Assembly (NCBI RefSeq): GCF_000332095.2
Contig: NZ_KI913949.1
Coordinates: 4,798,769-4,862,768, forward strand
Direction of reading: 5' to 3'
DNA: 64,000 nucleotides
Origin: Leptolyngbya sp. PCC 6406
GTDB taxonomy: Bacteria; Cyanobacteriota; Cyanobacteriia; Phormidesmidales; Phormidesmidaceae
The notes below the pieces were generated by a model, which was given only the letters and a program-made list of their open reading frames with translations, did no database searches and had not been told where the DNA came from. This document shows, in pieces, positions 18,039 through 27,425 of this stretch; position 1 is the first letter of the stretch; every line of letters starts with the position of its first letter. The position numbers and the translations under genes were made by a program.

Positions 18039-19145
18039 ATGGTGTCTCCCCAATCCTCCAACAGTGATCCAGATGTTGCTCCAGTGGATGTCGCTCCAGT
18101 GGACGAGCAGTTGGAGGCTCTAACCCTCCAACTGCGACGCAAAAAGGGCACCTGGGTATCCTGGGGGCGGGCCTGCCAAGCCCTACAAAAAGCAGGCCGT
18201 AGTCCTCAAAACATCTTTGAAGACACCGGATTTGAGCCCATTCACCAAAATCAGCTCATTGTCGCAGCCCAGGTTTATGACTCGGTGATGAAGGCGGAGG
18301 TGTCCGAAGCGGTGCGATCGCACTTTACCGAGCGAGGCAGCGATCTGCTCTACGAAATCCGAGTGTTGTCCCAGGAGGATCGTGCCCGTGCCGCCGTGTT
18401 TGCCCTTGACAATGACCTCGATACTGAAGCCATGAAGGACGTGGTCAAGGCGTTAAAGGAGTACGGATACCGCAAGCAGCTCCCCAGCCACTTTACCGAG
18501 GCTACGGGTGATGCGGTAGCCTACCACTACTGGAAGCTAGCCCGCCAACAGTCTGAGCTCCAAGCGCGATCGCGCCTGATTGCCCAGGGTCTCCGATTTG
18601 CCGCCAGCCCCACAGCTCGCCAACAGATCGAGAAGCTGCTGACGGATTTCTCCGTTGTCAAAGCTCGCCCCGCCCCAACCCTGCCCGTATATCGACTAGA
18701 AAGCGATGGGGAACTCCCCTACCTGATTCCAGTGGCGGGAGCCCTGCCCCTCTCCCCAGAGGAATTTCAGGCGGTTCCCGTAACGGTCCCAGAAGAGCCC
18801 TTCGGCATCGTTAAATTTAGTGGCACCGGGGCTTGGGCTCCGATTCCCGGTTGGCAGGTGATTTTACAGGCCGAAGATCCCATCGGCATCTTGGCCCAGC
18901 CCCATCAGATCCCCAACGTGACGAACCCCGACAGCAAGGAGCAGGTGTTGCTGGTGGTAGACCGGGGACAGCGGGCTTGGGATGATATGAGCTATTTCCT
19001 CAGCACCGATGGCACCACCGTCACCCTCCAATGGTTTGACACCGAGCCAACGGTTAAAATCCTGGGACGACTGGTGCTCGTGCTACGCCCCAAACACATC
19101 CTGGATGAAAACTACACCCGTGAGATATACCAGTTTGAAGAATAG
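18039..19145 (+). CDS. raf1: Rubisco accumulation factor 1
   Basis: An assembly chaperone that holds RbcL dimers during Rubisco octamer formation in the cytosol. The 368-residue length matches cyanobacterial Raf1. Visible blocks include the helical N-terminal part around KGTWVSWGRACQALQKAG and FEPIHQNQLIVAAQVY, and a C-terminal beta-rich dimerisation half with PYLIPVAGALPL and VDRGQRAWDDMSYF. The stop codon region is tandemly duplicated (17-bp unit at 19131-19147 and 19148-19164), producing a second in-frame TAG just downstream. A small conserved gene follows 53 nt later. Confidence 0.93.
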   Translation: MVSPQSSNSDPDVAPVDVAPVDEQLEALTLQLRRKKGTWVSWGRACQALQKAGRSPQNIFEDTGFEPIHQNQLIVAAQVYDSVMKAEVSEAVRSHFTERGSDLLYEIRVLSQEDRARAAVFALDNDLDTEAMKDVVKALKEYGYRKQLPSHFTEATGDAVAYHYWKLARQQSELQARSRLIAQGLRFAASPTARQQIEKLLTDFSVVKARPAPTLPVYRLESDGELPYLIPVAGALPLSPEEFQAVPVTVPEEPFGIVKFSGTGAWAPIPGWQVILQAEDPIGILAQPHQIPNVTNPDSKEQVLLVVDRGQRAWDDMSYFLSTDGTTVTLQWFDTEPTVKILGRLVLVLRPKHILDENYTREIYQFEE

Positions 19146-19198
19146 GGCAGTTTGAAGAATAGGGCTCTAAAAGCAGTAATGCTAAGGAAAACATCACT

Positions 19199-19414
19199 AT
19201 GGCTATTCAGCGTCGCCTTGCCCGCAGCATCTTCTTGGAAACCGAGGTGGTGGAATTGCGGCAACTATGCCTGACTCCGGGGCGAGTGTTTGAGCCGGGA
19301 CAATACATCGCCAGAGATCTACCGGACATTGCCTTTGAAATGGGGCTGGTGGAGCAACTCTCCCCAATACCAGAGGGGCAAGACGCTGATGGAACCCAGC
19401 CAGATACGCCCTGA
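19199..19414 (+). CDS. Small conserved cyanobacterial protein, function unknown
   Basis: A 71-residue protein whose N-terminal 55 residues are compact (RSIFLETEVVELRQLCLTPG then DLPDIAFEMGLVEQL), followed by a polar tail. I recognise no named domain. It is probably co-transcribed with raf1. The ATG has only a weak purine stretch (AAGGAAAA) upstream. The pattern of charged and hydrophobic residues supports a real gene over the two antisense frames that overlap it. Confidence 0.55.
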   Translation: MAIQRRLARSIFLETEVVELRQLCLTPGRVFEPGQYIARDLPDIAFEMGLVEQLSPIPEGQDADGTQPDTP

Positions 19415-19429
19415 TAAAGCGCATCCATG

Positions 19430-19543
19430 GCCGTTTCCTAGTGGATTAGGTACACCTCAACTTAATCGCCCTTCGGCGAACAATCGGCGAACAAGGGGCT
19501 TAAGCCCCCTGTCTGTACTGAACCCGAGTGAGAACCGCTATAT
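19430..19543 (-). repeat. MITE-like element with GCGGTTC ends, copy 2
   Basis: An inverted copy of the element at 27593-27702. It shares GGTACACCTCAACTTAAT, the palindrome GGGGCTTAAGCCCC, and the end GAACCGCTATA (19532-19542). The left end is degraded. Confidence 0.75.
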
Positions 19544-19586
19544 AGCTTTGGCCAGTTTGATCAGGACTGGCTCTTTCTGGGACGGT

Positions 19587-20399
19587 TTAAAACGCTGATT
19601 CCGGGAGTTCCGGGGGCTCGGTGCCAAACCACTTTTGATAAATTTCAGTATAGGTGCCGTTTTCGATCAGGGCGGCGAAGGCAGTATTAATCACCTCCAC
19701 ATTGGGGGAGCCCTTGGGTAGGGCAATACCGTAGAATTCCTCCGTCAGCAGTTCCCCCACCACCTTAAGGCCGTTTATATTGCCGGATGCGATCGCATCT
19801 AGGGTTACGGGGGCGTCATTGATTACCGCATCCACATTGCCATTGGCCAGTTCCTGTAATGCCAGAGGTGCAGAGTCAAACGTACTGATAACGGCTCCAG
19901 GAATCTCCGCCGCTTGATCTGCACCCGTGGTGCCGATCTGGACAGCAATGCGTTTGCCCTCTAGGTCTGCCAGGGACGTAGTTGCAGTGTCTTCTGCCTT
20001 GACCGCGATCGCCAACCCCGCCTTGATGTAAGGACGGGAGAAATCCACCGTATTCAGCCGTTCTTGGGTGATCGTCATACCACTAATGGCCGCATCCACC
20101 GTCCCCGCCTGGAGAGCTGGAATAATGCCATCGAAGGGCAGCGATTCAAATTGGATTTCCACCCCAGCTTCTGCACCAATGGCCTTCATCAAATCGATAT
20201 CAAAGCCGTCCAGTTCTCCGCCATCCGCCTGAAACTCAAAGGGGGGGAAAGCGGGCTCAGTGGCCACCTTGAGGATGTCGCCAGCAGCTTCCCCTCCACC
20301 GTCGGCTGTGGGAGCACCGCCTCCACAGGCTGCAAAGAGTACGGAAGCCCCTAGACCTAGGGCCAGGTTGCGTAGAAAGGCAGATCTGCGAATGGTCAT
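19587..20399 (-). CDS. Polar amino acid ABC transporter substrate-binding lipoprotein
   Basis: A periplasmic solute-binding protein of family 3 (SBP_bac_3), 270 residues. A twin-arginine-like RR pair precedes a hydrophobic stretch and a lipobox LFAAC with acylated Cys25. The mature domain starts ILKVATEPAFPPFEF. It continues with the family's ligand-site segments (LDGFDIDLMKAIG, DAAISGMTITQER, VDFSRPYI). Glutamine or another polar amino acid is likely; the exact ligand cannot be read. It is divergent from an ATPase gene of the same transporter class. Confidence 0.9.
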   Translation of the reverse strand: MTIRRSAFLRNLALGLGASVLFAACGGGAPTADGGGEAAGDILKVATEPAFPPFEFQADGGELDGFDIDLMKAIGAEAGVEIQFESLPFDGIIPALQAGTVDAAISGMTITQERLNTVDFSRPYIKAGLAIAVKAEDTATTSLADLEGKRIAVQIGTTGADQAAEIPGAVISTFDSAPLALQELANGNVDAVINDAPVTLDAIASGNINGLKVVGELLTEEFYGIALPKGSPNVEVINTAFAALIENGTYTEIYQKWFGTEPPELPESAF

Positions 20400-20491
20400 A
20401 AATTGTCTAGAGAAGCACGATTAGAGTTATGCCAGTGATGATACTCTGTGTTTCTACTGCACGGTGCAGCTTTCACTACAAGTCTTGTTTT
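20400..20491. promoter_or_regulatory. Divergent promoter region of the ABC transporter pair
   Basis: Ninety-two bp separate the start codons of the binding protein (left) and the ATPase (right). Promoters for both must lie here or overlap the coding starts. No clear operator was recognised. Confidence 0.5.
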
Positions 20492-21256
20492 ATGTCAGAC
20501 GCTCTATCCGCGATTTATTTTCAGGATCTGCACAAGCGCTACGGAGACTTGGAGGTGTTGCGGGGATTAACCGGCCAAGTGGAAGTCGGGGAGGTAGTGG
20601 CCATCATTGGCTCCTCCGGCTGTGGCAAAAGTACCCTACTGCGCTGTTTCAACCGCCTAGAAAGTATCAATAATGGTGTACTACGGGTCAACGGCATGGA
20701 TCTGTCCCATCCAGATTTATCCCGGAAGCAGTTGCAACGGCTGCGGGCTCAGGTGGGCATGGTATTTCAGCAGTTCAACCTATTTCCCCACATGACGGTG
20801 TTGGAAAATCTGATGTTGGCTCCTCGCAAGGTGCTGGGGCGAGACAACACCGAAAGCCGAGATCGCGCCCATTTGTACCTGGAGAAGGTAGGACTGTCGG
20901 CCAAGGCAGAGACCTATCCCGATCAGCTCTCGGGAGGACAAAAGCAGCGGGTGGCCATTGCCCGAGCCCTGTGTATGCAGCCGGATATCATGCTCTTTGA
21001 CGAGCCCACCAGTGCCCTAGACCCAGAGCTAGTGGGTGAGGTGCTGGGGGTCATGAAGCAACTGGCGGAGGATGGCATGACCATGGCTATCGTCACCCAC
21101 GAGATGCAATTTGCCCGTGATGTGGCGGATCGAGTCATTTTTCTCAACCAGGGTGTAATTGAAGAAGCGGGTCGCGCCTACGACGTAATTACCAATCCCC
21201 AAAGCGATCGCCTACGGGCCTTTCTGAGCCGAATGCAGTTGGCCGGGGTAGCTTGA
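20492..21256 (+). CDS. Polar amino acid ABC transporter ATP-binding protein (GlnQ/BgtA type)
   Basis: A 254-residue ABC ATPase. Walker A is GSSGCGKST at 40-48, followed by a [21 protein letters not shown]-loop region. The signature LSGGQ is at 146-150, then Walker [14 protein letters not shown] and the switch His in VTHEM. The GlnQ-like sequence indicates uptake of glutamine or basic/polar amino acids. The frame is open upstream to 20429, but [18 protein letters not shown] is the natural N-terminus. No permease gene is nearby. In Synechocystis the Bgt system encodes its permease elsewhere. Confidence 0.92.
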   Translation: MSDALSAIYFQDLHKRYGDLEVLRGLTGQVEVGEVVAIIGSSGCGKSTLLRCFNRLESINNGVLRVNGMDLSHPDLSRKQLQRLRAQVGMVFQQFNLFPHMTVLENLMLAPRKVLGRDNTESRDRAHLYLEKVGLSAKAETYPDQLSGGQKQRVAIARALCMQPDIMLFDEPTSALDPELVGEVLGVMKQLAEDGMTMAIVTHEMQFARDVADRVIFLNQGVIEEAGRAYDVITNPQSDRLRAFLSRMQLAGVA

Positions 21257-21599
21257 CCGCAATAACATCACAGAGCATGGGGGTGAGGGTATGAAGCTGT
21301 ATTTTGTATACAGTGTATTGCTCCGTATTGCTCGTACCCTGATGCGATTTGTTGTCCAACCTCCAGGAAATTACACTGGGCCTCTAAGAGGCTGATGGTG
21401 GACACTAGAACATTCCAGTGAAATTTTTGCAGGGTTTTGTCCTTGACAAGTTCAGCCAAGCGACGCTGGCGTGACAAAATCCTAGCTATAGTCGCACCCT
21501 TGAGTCCTACGCGATACTAATCCTAAAGATTGCGATTTAGTGCTGTTGTTTAGGGATGATCTATCGGGGTTCGGATGAGATCCATTTGCGCCTAACGCC
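21257..21599. other. Intergenic region, no supported gene
   Basis: Nothing recognisable was found. A 69-codon minus-strand frame beginning MSRQRRLAELV lacks a ribosome site and recognised homology and is not accepted as a gene. Confidence 0.5.
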
Positions 21600-22043
21600 A
21601 TGACCCAGCTTCGCAGACTGTTGTTGGTGGAAGATAGCCCGGACGACATTGAGTTGACCATGATCGCCTTTGAGCAGGTGGGAATTCCTGAACGATCGGT
21701 AACGATAGCGCGGGATGGGGTGGAGGCATTGCAACTGCTGATCCCTTCAGAGACGGGGGCTGAGCCGCTCTACCCTGAGCTGATATTACTGGATCTGAAT
21801 ATGCCCCGCATGGGGGGGCTGGAAGTACTGCAACGGCTACGCCAGAGCCCCATCGGTCGAGTGATTCCGGTGGTGATCTTGACAACCTCCGATGAGGAGC
21901 AAGATCGCTTCCAGAGCTACGAACTGGGCTGCAACAGTTATATTCGCAAGCCCATTGACTATGACCAGTTCTTGAGAGCACTGCACCAACTGGGGCGCTA
22001 CTGGCTCATGCTTAACTGTCCACCTCCGTTTCTTTTGCGGTAG
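21600..22043 (+). CDS. Response regulator, single CheY-like domain (Rcp1-like)
   Basis: A stand-alone receiver domain of 147 residues. The acidic pocket is Glu11/Asp12 in VEDSPDD, the phospho-acceptor is Asp65 in LILLDLNMPRMGG, Thr95 lies in LTTSDEE, and Lys117 lies in YIRKPID. The VEDSPDDIELT opening and long beta-alpha loops resemble regulators that pair with phytochrome-type kinases (Rcp1). No kinase gene is adjacent; the nearest is the hybrid kinase at 47.6 kb. There is no output domain, so it must act by protein contact. Confidence 0.9.
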   Translation: MTQLRRLLLVEDSPDDIELTMIAFEQVGIPERSVTIARDGVEALQLLIPSETGAEPLYPELILLDLNMPRMGGLEVLQRLRQSPIGRVIPVVILTTSDEEQDRFQSYELGCNSYIRKPIDYDQFLRALHQLGRYWLMLNCPPPFLLR

Positions 22044-22202
22044 GCGCTAGGGATGGAGTTTTGAATGGGGAGCGAAGTGAAGAATCCCGATCTGGCGCAA
22101 GGAACGATTCCAGGGGGAAATTTTGAAGTGCAGGGGGGTACTGGGAGTCTACGGGATGATAATGCTAGCCTAGAGTTTCTTAGCTAATACCCCGAGGTTG
22201 CC

Positions 22203-25052
22203 ATGGGCATCCCCTTTTCCTTCCCCCGACTTGGTTTGCGTCGTTGGCAAAACCTGTGGCGCGGCGGGCGACGATGGGGGCGCTGGGGCGCATTAGTCTT
22301 GGCGACAATAGGGACAACCTGGCTGTTGGCCTTGGTCCCGGCCCAGTCTTGGCCAGGGGAACCAACGTCTCCAGTGACCCGTTCCTCGACCAGTTCCCTA
22401 ATCAGTTCTTGGCCAGGGGATGCTGTACTGGCTCAAGCTTCACCCTTGCAGACCAGCTATGAGCTTTACGAATCGGGGCAACTGACGGAGTCTGCCACCC
22501 TTTTGGAAGAGACGCTGCGGGCCTATGAGGCTAATGGAGATTCTCTGCGGACAGCGGTGGCCCTTAGTAATTTGGCCTTGGTGCGGGGACAGTTGGGCCA
22601 ATGGTCCCAGGCCCAGGGAGCCGTGGAACGGGCAATTTCTCTCCTCCGGGAGGGCAACGATGCCCGTCGTCCGGTGGTGTTGGCCCAGACCTGGACTATT
22701 CAGGGTCAACTGTACTTGGCCCAAGGAAATGAAGTTGCGGCCTTGGCTGCGTTTGAAACGGCAACGGTTCTCTACGAGGCCCAGGGCGATACCATTCGCC
22801 AGGTGCGGAGTCGTATTAATCAGGCCCAAGCTCTTCAACATCAAGGCTTTTACCGCCGTGCCATTCGAGACATTCTTTTGCCCCTGGAAACTTGGTTGCG
22901 ATCGCAGCCCGATTCCCTAGTCAAGGCCGAGGGGTTAAACAGTCTAGGGGGAGCCCTGCTGGTGGCGGACAGTACCGCCCAGGCAAGAACCGTTCTGGAA
23001 GAAAGTTTGGTGGTGCTAAAGCGATTGGAGGCTAGATCCAGTACTTTTTCTACCGCTGATCAGGCCCATTTGCCCGAGGTATTGACCGCCCTCTACATCA
23101 GTTTGGGCAATGCGGCTCGATCGCCGCAAGATCCAGACGCCGCCCTCGACTATTACCGTCAGGCGGCAGCGGCCAGTCCTGGCTCCAATCGCCTGCGAGC
23201 CCACCTGAATGAACTCAGTTTGCTGGTGGAGGCCCAGCAGTACAACGCCGCCAATGCCCTCAGCCAGCGCCTCTGGACCGAGGTCACCGAACAACCCTTA
23301 AGCCGCGATGCTCTCCAAGGGCGGATCAATTTTGCCAACAGCCTGATTCAACTCCAAGCGGGTTGTGGGAGCCCAGGGTGCGCTGCCCCAAGTTGGGGAG
23401 AGATCGAATCTCTGCTGTCGGCGACCCAACTCCAGGCCCAAAACCTGGGCGATCGCCGTACCAATGCCTACGTGACGGGCCTGCGGGGCACCGTAGCCCT
23501 GAAACAATCTCAGTGGCAACAGGCTCACCAGTTGACGGAACAAGCCCTGGTGATCGCCGCCGCTGTGAATGCTACGGATATCACCTACCGTTGGCATGAG
23601 CAATTGGGGCAAATTCAGGAGGCCCAAGGTAATTTGCCCGGTGCGATCGCGGCTTATCAGTCAGCGGTCAACACCCTGAAACGGCTGCGGACAGATTTGC
23701 TCGCCGTCAACCCCGATCTGCAATTTTCCTTCCAAAAGAGTGTGGAGCCGATCCACCGCAAGCTGGTGAGTCTGCTAATCGAGTCCTATGAGCAGGGGGG
23801 CAACAAGGCAGACCGTAAGGCCAACGGTACGGCGAACCCCTTGGGGGCGGCCCGCATGGTGATTGAATCCCTCCAGCAGGAGGAATTGAACAATTATCTC
23901 CGGGCGGCCTGCCTAGATCTACAAGAGGTGCAAATCGATCAAATTGCCCAGGCCCAATCTGCCGCCGTCATTTACCCCATCATCCTCAGTGATCGTCTTG
24001 CTACCATCGTCAGCTATCCCGGCCAAAGCACCTTAGCGGCCAAGGCGAGGGACACCCAGTCCACAGAGAAGCAACTCAGGGAGAACGAGGAACTGCTCGA
24101 ACTCTACCCCACCCGCATCAGCGCCACGGAAATGGACACTACCCTAAGGGAACTGCGGCGGGCGCTGACGAACCGCATTAGCCTGGGCTACCGCACCTCT
24201 GCCCAGCAGGTTTACGACTGGGTGATTCGTCCCCTAGAGGCGGATCTTGCCACCAGGGGCATTGATACCCTGGTGTTTGTGTTGGATGGGGGACTGCGCA
24301 ATGTGCCCATGGCAGCCCTGTTTGACGGGGAGAAGTTCTTGATTGAAAAATACGCGATCGCACTCACCCCCGGCCTGCAACTCTTGGCTCCCCAGCCCCT
24401 GTTAGAAACCAATCTATCGACCCTCGCCTTTGGTCTGTCAGAGCCGGTCAATGTCAATATCCCCAACACCTCTCGCCAGGTTCGATTTTCCGCCCTCCCC
24501 AATGTGGCGGCGGAACTGGACCAAATTCAGGCCCTCCTCCCTGCGACTCAGATCCTGATGAACGAGGAGTTCACCCCTGCCAGTTTCCGACAGGCCCTAG
24601 CCAACACCCGCGCCCCCATCGTCCATCTTGCTACCCATGGCCAGTTCAGCTCCAACCAAAACGAAACCTTTATCGTGGCTTCCGGGGGCACCACCATCAC
24701 CATTGATGATTTGACGGGATCCCTAGAAGCCACCGCCACCAATCGTGCCGCCGCCGTAGAACTGCTGGTCTTGAGTGCCTGTGAAACCGCCGCTGGGGAC
24801 GATCGGGCTGCCCTAGGTCTGGCCGGTATTGCGGTTCGGGCCGGAGCCCGCAGCACCCTCGCCAGCCTCTGGCAGGTGGATGATGTGGCCACATCCCAAT
24901 TGATGACGCGGTTTTACGAAACCCTAACCACCCAACGAGTCACGAAGGCCCAAGCCCTCCAGGCCGCCCAGAGAGCCATCCTTGACGATCCCCGCTACCG
25001 CCGCCACCCCTATTTCTGGGCTCCCTTTGTGATGGTGGGCAACTGGTTGTAG
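22203..25052 (+). CDS. TPR-CHAT domain protein (caspase-like)
   Basis: A 949-residue protein with an Arg-rich N-terminus and a hydrophobic segment at about 28-46, likely a signal or anchor. TPR-like helical repeats cover about 75-520, starting TSYELYESGQLTESATLLEE. A C-terminal CHAT domain spans about 600-949. The predicted Cys-protease dyad is present: His812 in HLATHGQF and Cys860 in LSACETA. CHAT proteins are caspase/separase relatives; some are executed in defence or cell death, but those in cyanobacteria with TPRs are mostly uncharacterised. It stands alone, convergent with the gene at 25062. Confidence 0.9.
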   Translation: MGIPFSFPRLGLRRWQNLWRGGRRWGRWGALVLATIGTTWLLALVPAQSWPGEPTSPVTRSSTSSLISSWPGDAVLAQASPLQTSYELYESGQLTESATLLEETLRAYEANGDSLRTAVALSNLALVRGQLGQWSQAQGAVERAISLLREGNDARRPVVLAQTWTIQGQLYLAQGNEVAALAAFETATVLYEAQGDTIRQVRSRINQAQALQHQGFYRRAIRDILLPLETWLRSQPDSLVKAEGLNSLGGALLVADSTAQARTVLEESLVVLKRLEARSSTFSTADQAHLPEVLTALYISLGNAARSPQDPDAALDYYRQAAAASPGSNRLRAHLNELSLLVEAQQYNAANALSQRLWTEVTEQPLSRDALQGRINFANSLIQLQAGCGSPGCAAPSWGEIESLLSATQLQAQNLGDRRTNAYVTGLRGTVALKQSQWQQAHQLTEQALVIAAAVNATDITYRWHEQLGQIQEAQGNLPGAIAAYQSAVNTLKRLRTDLLAVNPDLQFSFQKSVEPIHRKLVSLLIESYEQGGNKADRKANGTANPLGAARMVIESLQQEELNNYLRAACLDLQEVQIDQIAQAQSAAVIYPIILSDRLATIVSYPGQSTLAAKARDTQSTEKQLRENEELLELYPTRISATEMDTTLRELRRALTNRISLGYRTSAQQVYDWVIRPLEADLATRGIDTLVFVLDGGLRNVPMAALFDGEKFLIEKYAIALTPGLQLLAPQPLLETNLSTLAFGLSEPVNVNIPNTSRQVRFSALPNVAAELDQIQALLPATQILMNEEFTPASFRQALANTRAPIVHLATHGQFSSNQNETFIVASGGTTITIDDLTGSLEATATNRAAAVELLVLSACETAAGDDRAALGLAGIAVRAGARSTLASLWQVDDVATSQLMTRFYETLTTQRVTKAQALQAAQRAILDDPRYRRHPYFWAPFVMVGNWL

Positions 25053-25061
25053 ACCCATAAC

Positions 25062-26138
25062 CTATGGGATACCGGCAGCAACGCCATCAATAACGCCATC
25101 AATGGCGGGCAGAATTTTGAGGCGGACAGTGTGGGCAAGGGGGCTGTCGGCATCGCCGATTTGCACCGTTAGGGTGGTGCTAGTGAGGGGATCAAGGCGG
25201 GCCAACAGCTCCCGCAGATGGGGAGTACTGGCTCCGCTATCTACGAAGACCCGTTCTGAGAGTTTGGTGAGACGGTTCCAGGTGTTGTAGAGCTTGGCAA
25301 CGGTTTGCTCCAGTTGGGCGGCTTGGTTCACCATATCGGCGGTGGCGTTGAGACAGCCGACCCGTAGGGCTTCCTCTAGGGCATTTTCCAAGTCCAGCCC
25401 CTCGTGGTTTAGGGCCTGAACTTGGACGGCGGCTTCCAGATATTTCGCCAGATAGCGAGCTTCTGCGGTGACCTGTTTGAGGGTGTCGAGATCGGGATTG
25501 AGCGTAACTTCGGTTTTGAGGGTGTTTTGGTGAATGGGCGGGAGCTTTTCCATTTCCCGAACCAAGGGTGCTAGGTAGCGGGTGGGAATGGTGTTGTTGG
25601 CGGCTTTTTCCTTCACCTCCGTAGGCAGGAGATCCGAGGACATGGCGGTCCATTCGTCGGAGACTTGGCGCACCTCGCGGCGGGTAATGTGATCCCCCCG
25701 GCGGGCGGCATCGCTGACCAGTTGCTGCACTTCGGGGGATGCCTGGGCGGTTTCCACAAAGGCTCGTTTACTGAACTGGTTTACGTCCTCAGGTTCTAGC
25801 AGGCCCTCCTGTAGCAGGGTGTCGGCACTGTCCGCCAGCTCAATTAGGGAATAGGCTTGGCTTTTGGTAATTTCCTGATCCTTTAGCCAGTTCAGAAAGC
25901 CTGTACCCCGGCCATCTCCGCCCCGTTTTTCGCGATCGCGCACCGCCCGCAAAATTCGGCCCCGCCAAATATCCGTTTGCAGATCAAAGCGATCGCACAC
26001 CTGCCATGCGGTCTCGATCCGCTGCCGAAACTCCCCCTCAGAGATCTGATCATCTTCAGGATCCGGCAGTTGAAAGTTCAGGTCTGCCGGGGATTCCAGC
26101 ATCTCAGGCACAGCATCCGGGGTAAGACGGGCAGTCAT
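25062..26138 (-). CDS. Conserved cyanobacterial protein, function unknown
   Basis: A 358-residue, mostly helical, soluble protein. I recognise no named family. A segment at about 60-110 (FLNWLKDQEITKSQAYSLIE) looks like a helix-turn-helix-type or ParB-like helical region, and the middle is rich in charged helices. The tail is beta-rich (STTLTVQIGDADSPLAHTVRLKILPAI). It ends nine bases from the CHAT gene (convergent) and is divergent from the DUF58 gene. No transmembrane segment is seen. Confidence 0.75.
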   Translation of the reverse strand: MTARLTPDAVPEMLESPADLNFQLPDPEDDQISEGEFRQRIETAWQVCDRFDLQTDIWRGRILRAVRDREKRGGDGRGTGFLNWLKDQEITKSQAYSLIELADSADTLLQEGLLEPEDVNQFSKRAFVETAQASPEVQQLVSDAARRGDHITRREVRQVSDEWTAMSSDLLPTEVKEKAANNTIPTRYLAPLVREMEKLPPIHQNTLKTEVTLNPDLDTLKQVTAEARYLAKYLEAAVQVQALNHEGLDLENALEEALRVGCLNATADMVNQAAQLEQTVAKLYNTWNRLTKLSERVFVDSGASTPHLRELLARLDPLTSTTLTVQIGDADSPLAHTVRLKILPAIDGVIDGVAAGIP

Positions 26139-26195
26139 AGGCTCCTAGCGGGGTGGTGGGTCATGGGCAAGCTATTATCCCACGGGTGTCGAGCT

Positions 26196-27425
26196 ATGCT
26201 GACTAAACGGGCTCTCTCTGGCTTCCGTCCTCCTATGCTTCGCCTCCAATCCCTCCACGACTGGCTCGAAATCCACTGGGTCGTCCCGGCCTATAGCGGT
26301 GGCTTGCTGCTGGGGCTAACAATTATTTTCTTTGGGGCTGCGACCAATACGATGGCGGGTTGGTTGTATGTGATCAGCGGTATCTTGCTGGCCTTGCTCC
26401 TGGTTTCAGCCCTTTTGCCCCCCCGAGCGTTACGGGGGCTACGGGTCACTCGGGCTCCCCTACGCCCCATTAGCGTAGGAGAGGTTTTGCCCCTGAGCCT
26501 GACCCTTACGAATCCCAGTTCCCAGCCCCGTGCCCTGCTCCAGATAGAGGATCCCCTACCGAAGGGGCTAGGGCCGTTGCAGTCCACTGCGATTGCGGCT
26601 CTTGGTCCCCACCACAGTCACCCCTGGCGCTATGAGGTCAAGGCTACCCAGCGCGGCATCTATCAGTGGCCAGAGGTGAGTCTGCGAACAGCGGCCCCGG
26701 TGGGGTTGTTTTGGTGTCGGCGCTCGGTGGTGGCTCCAGCCCAAGTGACGGTATATCCCCAGGTATGGCCCCTGCGCCACTGCCCAATTTTGGAAGATAT
26801 GAGTCTATCTACGGGGCTAAGGTGGCAACAATCACGCCTTGCGGACCAGGCTACCGAGGGGCTGACCCGTGCCTTGCACCCCTACCGCTGGGGCGACCCT
26901 ACCCGGCTGATCCATTGGCGCACCAGTGCCCGCTATGGAGAACTGCGGGTACGAGAACTGGAGCAACTGACGGCAGACAATCAAGTCTTGCTGGCCCTGG
27001 ATGTCCAAGCCACTTGGCAACCGGAGGACTTTGAGGCAGCGGTGAGTGCTGCCGCTACTCTCTATGTCTACGGGCTGGAGCATCGCCTAACGGTGGCGCT
27101 GTGGATGGCCCCCACGGGAATTTTGCAAGATAAACACGGAGTGCTGTCGGCATTGGCGGCAGTGATGCCCAGTAATGCAGGGGCTAGCCACAATGGTCAG
27201 AGACCAGCCCCAAGGGACAATCGCAGGGGCCAGCCTCCGCTCCGTCTACCCCGCTCGCCCCTCCTCTGGCTGAGCCCAACCTATGCCCCAGGGTTGCCTA
27301 AGGGCAGCGCTTGGGTGGCTTGGTCCCCCACCCTGTCCGCTAGCCAGGGGGTACTGCTGCCTATAGGTGGGAACCGTCCCCTAGCAGACCAACTTCAATC
27401 AATGCCCACTGTTCTAGGGCACTAA
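26196..27425 (+). CDS. DUF58 domain membrane protein
   Basis: About 409 residues from the ATG at 26196; an ATG at 26235 and upstream in-frame starts are also possible, none with a good ribosome site. Two hydrophobic segments near the N-terminus (PAYSGGLLLGLTIIFFGA and TMAGWLYVISGILLALLLVSAL) precede a beta-rich region. The DUF58 signature follows: HPYRWGDPTRLIHWRTSARYGELRVRE in overlapping pieces. In many bacteria DUF58 proteins pair with a MoxR ATPase and transglutaminase-like protein. Neither is present in this window. Confidence 0.85.
   Translation: MLTKRALSGFRPPMLRLQSLHDWLEIHWVVPAYSGGLLLGLTIIFFGAATNTMAGWLYVISGILLALLLVSALLPPRALRGLRVTRAPLRPISVGEVLPLSLTLTNPSSQPRALLQIEDPLPKGLGPLQSTAIAALGPHHSHPWRYEVKATQRGIYQWPEVSLRTAAPVGLFWCRRSVVAPAQVTVYPQVWPLRHCPILEDMSLSTGLRWQQSRLADQATEGLTRALHPYRWGDPTRLIHWRTSARYGELRVRELEQLTADNQVLLALDVQATWQPEDFEAAVSAAATLYVYGLEHRLTVALWMAPTGILQDKHGVLSALAAVMPSNAGASHNGQRPAPRDNRRGQPPLRLPRSPLLWLSPTYAPGLPKGSAWVAWSPTLSASQGVLLPIGGNRPLADQLQSMPTVLGH

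Noticed and set aside
21268-21477. 69-codon minus-strand frame MSRQRRLAELV...
   Set aside because: No ribosome site, no recognised family, and a poor C-terminal half; it could be real but cannot be supported.
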